Source of the DNA: Erigeron canadensis
Taxonomy: Eukaryota > Streptophyta > Magnoliopsida > Asterales > Asteraceae
NCBI RefSeq assembly: GCF_010389155.1
Contig: NC_057762.1
Location: 38,562,055 to 38,626,054 of the forward strand
Length of the DNA stretch: 64,000 nt
Reading direction: 5' to 3'
Shown: positions 61,592-64,000 of the stretch, piece after piece
Layout of the letters: each line of letters opens with the position of its first letter
Position numbering within the stretch: position 1 is the stretch's first letter
Notes under the pieces: generated by a model
Databases searched by the model: none
Seen by the model: only the letters and a program-made list of their open reading frames with translations
Told to the model about the DNA's origin: nothing
Program-made: the position numbers and the translations under genes

Positions 61592-62069
61592 TAGGGTTGT
61601 AAACGAACTGAACAGTTCACGAACATTTCATGAACCGTTCGGCGGGAAGTTCGTTCGTATTCGTTCATTTAGTTAAATGAACGAACATGAACAAAGCTTT
61701 CGTTCGTGAACATTAGATAATCTGTTTGTGAACGTTCGTTCGTTTATGTTCATGAACCGTCGTTCGTGAACAATAGTTTGTTTATGTTCGTAAACATTTG
61801 TTCGTTAGGTTCATTTACAAATATAAATATTTGTTTTATATAATATATATTATTAATACCTAACTATATAAGAAAAAAGTTTAAATAAAAATACTTAAAT
61901 TATAAATATTTCGTTCGTTTGTGTTTGTGAACAGTCGTTCATGAACACAAATGAACGAACATGAACAAGTCATTTTGTTCGTTTATCTATTCGTGAATCG
62001 TTCGTTAAGTTAAACAAACGAACATGAACAAGGTCTCGTTCGTGTTCGTTCGATTCTTTTACAGCCCTA
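61592..62069. mobile_element. hAT-like element with GTTCGT arrays
   Basis: Starts TAGGGTTGTAAACGAAC and ends with reversed TAGGGCTGTAAAAGAATC. Arms (61592-61810 and 61910-62069) are filled with GTTCGTGAAC-type inverted and direct repeats around an AT-rich centre. The 8-bp flank repeat is imperfect (6 of 8). Noncoding. Confidence 0.68.
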
Positions 62070-63083
62070 ACTATTAATTACTCACTTGTTTATTTTATGG
62101 GTTTTTCAACCGATGTCTCGGTCGCCGGTCATTAAATTCTATTAAAATATAAAAATATACATTAATAAGTTATATAAAAATAGTTATTATTATATTAAAC
62201 TTATAATCATTAAATAAAACTTTTAAATATTTAAGGAAGATTGAGTGTATTGAACGCTAACTAACCAACGCCTTAAGTACAATACACATATAAAGTTTGG
62301 ATAAACAAGTTTAACATGGGTGTGCTTCATAACATAAGCTTAAACATTAAAGCATAGTAGTAATGCACAATAGATAGGCACTTACAAATTCATTGTCTTT
62401 TGTGTGCTTTGGCTATTACATATAGGAAATGATAATTGTACTATTATTATTTATTAATTTACCACATTTCTTAAGGTTTTCAGCATACAGTACAAGTCTG
62501 TGTTGCATGTGTGTGGTGGTACAATTATCACTTCTTGTTACATATGAGTGTTCGTCCATTTGAAACTAGGCTGATTAAAACCAAAAAAAAAAAAAAGATA
62601 CCGAGTGCATCTAAAATCTTGTGATAGGGGCTCTAGTATATAAAATGGGGAGGGTGGGGGGCTAAGTGGAGCTCTAAAAATAGAAATAAAAACGACTACA
62701 TGTCAAACACGAACAATATGACCTTTTCTGAAGAACTATTTAGCTGTTGGTAGTTTCAAATACACGCAAATTAAATACCTTTCTAAAGAACTTAGCTTAA
62801 GATTGATTTTAATTTTGGTTTTATCAACATGAATGACTTTGACTAAAGAATATTGAGCTTAGCGGTATTCCTTGTTCAATTTAATAAAAACCTAAGATCA
62901 TACAAGAAGAACTGCAGCAACACCAAGCTCACAACATATACAAGAATTCCAAGCTTACTCAATTCAAACACAAAACCAAATAATTGTTATAAAGATGCTT
63001 GGTTAATTGTGGCAAAATGTAGATGTAGGAGTTAATATTATACAGAAGATTAGGGTAGAAAGTGAAACTTTAAATTCAAAAGT
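62070..63083. other. Gene-free stretch
   Basis: AT-rich. The piece at 62797-62877 is a single copy of the unit duplicated at 45755-45905 (TTTTATCAACATGAATGA, GAGCTTAGCGGTATTC). No gene. Confidence 0.5.
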
Positions 63084-63198
63084 TGTTAGAGGCGGTTAAC
63101 CGCCTAAGCTTAGTATTTAATATTGTAATTTTCATTTCTTGTAATTAACAATTTCATTTTTCTAATAAAATCAATTTCACTTTCCCAAAATTCTCTCA
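63084..63198 (+). mobile_element. Probable 5' LTR of a Copia retrotransposon
   Basis: Starts TGTTAGAGGCGGTTAACCGC and ends TTCTCTCA, giving TG...CA ends over about 115 bp. It contains AATAAAATC near its end. A primer-binding-site-like TGCTATCAGAGC (63217-63228, one change from the usual initiator-tRNA complement) follows. The other LTR is outside the window, so borders are provisional. Confidence 0.55.
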
Positions 63199-63379
63199 AG
63201 ATGTCGATTTATGATATGCTATCAGAGCTTAATTGAGGCATCTACAAACCTCAATTCGATGCCAATCAACGCTAATAATACTCCGATCATCTATTCTGAT
63301 CAATTTTCCGGTGAAAAATTCCAATCAAGAAAACCCTAATTTTTTAAATTCTCATCAAAACCTGATATAAAACTTATTA

Positions 63380-64000
63380 ATGGTGATTATAGAAGCAACT
63401 CAAACTCAGAATCCTTTAATTCCAAATCAGAGCACACAAAATGTGAATTTAAATGCTTTAATGGAACCTTCGGTTGATTCAGTGAATCATCCTCTCTACC
63501 TTCATCCTAATGATCATCAAGGTATTATTCTGATCACCAAGAAACTCACTGGATCTGAAAACTTTATTTCTTGGAAAAAGTCTATGACAATTGCTTTAAG
63601 TGCTAAGAATAAACTGAAGATTATCAATGGGGAGGTCACTGAACCAAACCCTAACCCCGAGCTTAGGCCTCATTGGGAAAGAGCCAATGATGTGGTCATT
63701 TCTTGGATCTTGAACACTGTTTTCAAACCAAATTAGTAACAACCTCAACTTTGTGAGCTCTATTTTTGCTTTATGGAGAGAACTCTATGAACACTACTCC
63801 CAATTAGATGGCCATAGGTTCTTTCAAGTGACTCATGATATAGTTCAGCTTTGTCAAAATAACACTTCCATTGAGATCTATTATCACAAGTTGAAAGGAC
63901 TATGGGATGAACTTGATGCACTAGAAGCACCCTGTGTTTGCAATTGTACTTATACTTGTGAAAATGGTAAAAGAGAGCAAAGAATTAGGCTAATTCAATT
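63380..64000 (+). pseudogene. Copia gag, frameshifted and cut by the window edge
   Basis: ATG at 63380 opens the typical Copia gag N-terminal domain: HPLYLHPNDHQG, then GSENFISWKKSM and KLKIINGEV (about residues 38-85). The frame ends at TAG 63734-63736. The continuation is in the next frame from about 63724 and includes SSIFALWREL, YHKLKGLWDEL and LEAPC, the standard middle of the UBN2-like gag. The break is one extra T in the run at 63720-63723. Reverse transcriptase would lie beyond the window. Non-functional as it stands. Confidence 0.85.

Overview
The window is nuclear DNA from a flowering plant, most likely a eudicot. It has spliced plant genes with GT-AG introns, a CYP81-type cytochrome P450 pair, a cluster of subfamily XII LRR receptor kinases, and long AT-rich intergenic stretches full of Helitron-like, Mutator-like, hAT, SINE and Copia debris. 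An asterid is my guess from the overall flavour; nothing in the sequence proves the family. No bacterial-style operons, CRISPR arrays, rRNA or convincing tRNA genes are visible.

Left third (1-26 kb): two intact CYP81-family P450 genes on the minus strand (9767-11362 and 19504-21855), each with two exons and a phase-0 intron just before the I-helix oxygen-binding motif. Between them lie a decayed multi-exon RPA70-like OB-fold gene (about 13200-14900, minus) and a second copy of the first P450's promoter region with no gene attached. The rest is transposon-rich: a hAT-type element with a perfect 8-bp target duplication (896-1826), Mutator-like elements (6607-7663, 8649-9466, 24569-25781), a PIF/Harbinger-like element, short Helitron-like elements and an 87-bp coding-compatible minisatellite.

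Right two thirds (26-64 kb): a tandem array of four same-strand LRR receptor-like kinase genes at about 32.5, 40.1, 49.0 and 55.3 kb, called RLK-A to RLK-D here. Each has a signal peptide, paired-cysteine cap, about 22 LRRs, one transmembrane helix, a non-RD (HCD) kinase and one phase-1 intron before the PPEYG motif. A, B and D are intact models of 1000-1001 residues. C has a 1-bp deletion near its N-terminus that brings a stop after 52 codons. A pairs with D, and B with C, in both ectodomain and kinase. Flanks were duplicated with the genes, so several transposon insertions can be recognised against empty paralogous sites. These include SINEs in the RLK-B intron and upstream of RLK-D, a Helitron in the RLK-D promoter, and a 1.8-kb TIR element behind RLK-A that carries two divergent small genes with a shared promoter. 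The right edge enters a Copia retrotransposon with a frameshifted gag.

Functionally, the intact genes fit plant defence and specialised metabolism. The RLKs resemble pattern-recognition receptors of the FLS2/EFR/Xa21 type, and the P450s are ER-anchored monooxygenases of unknown substrate. There is no sequence evidence that the two groups act together.
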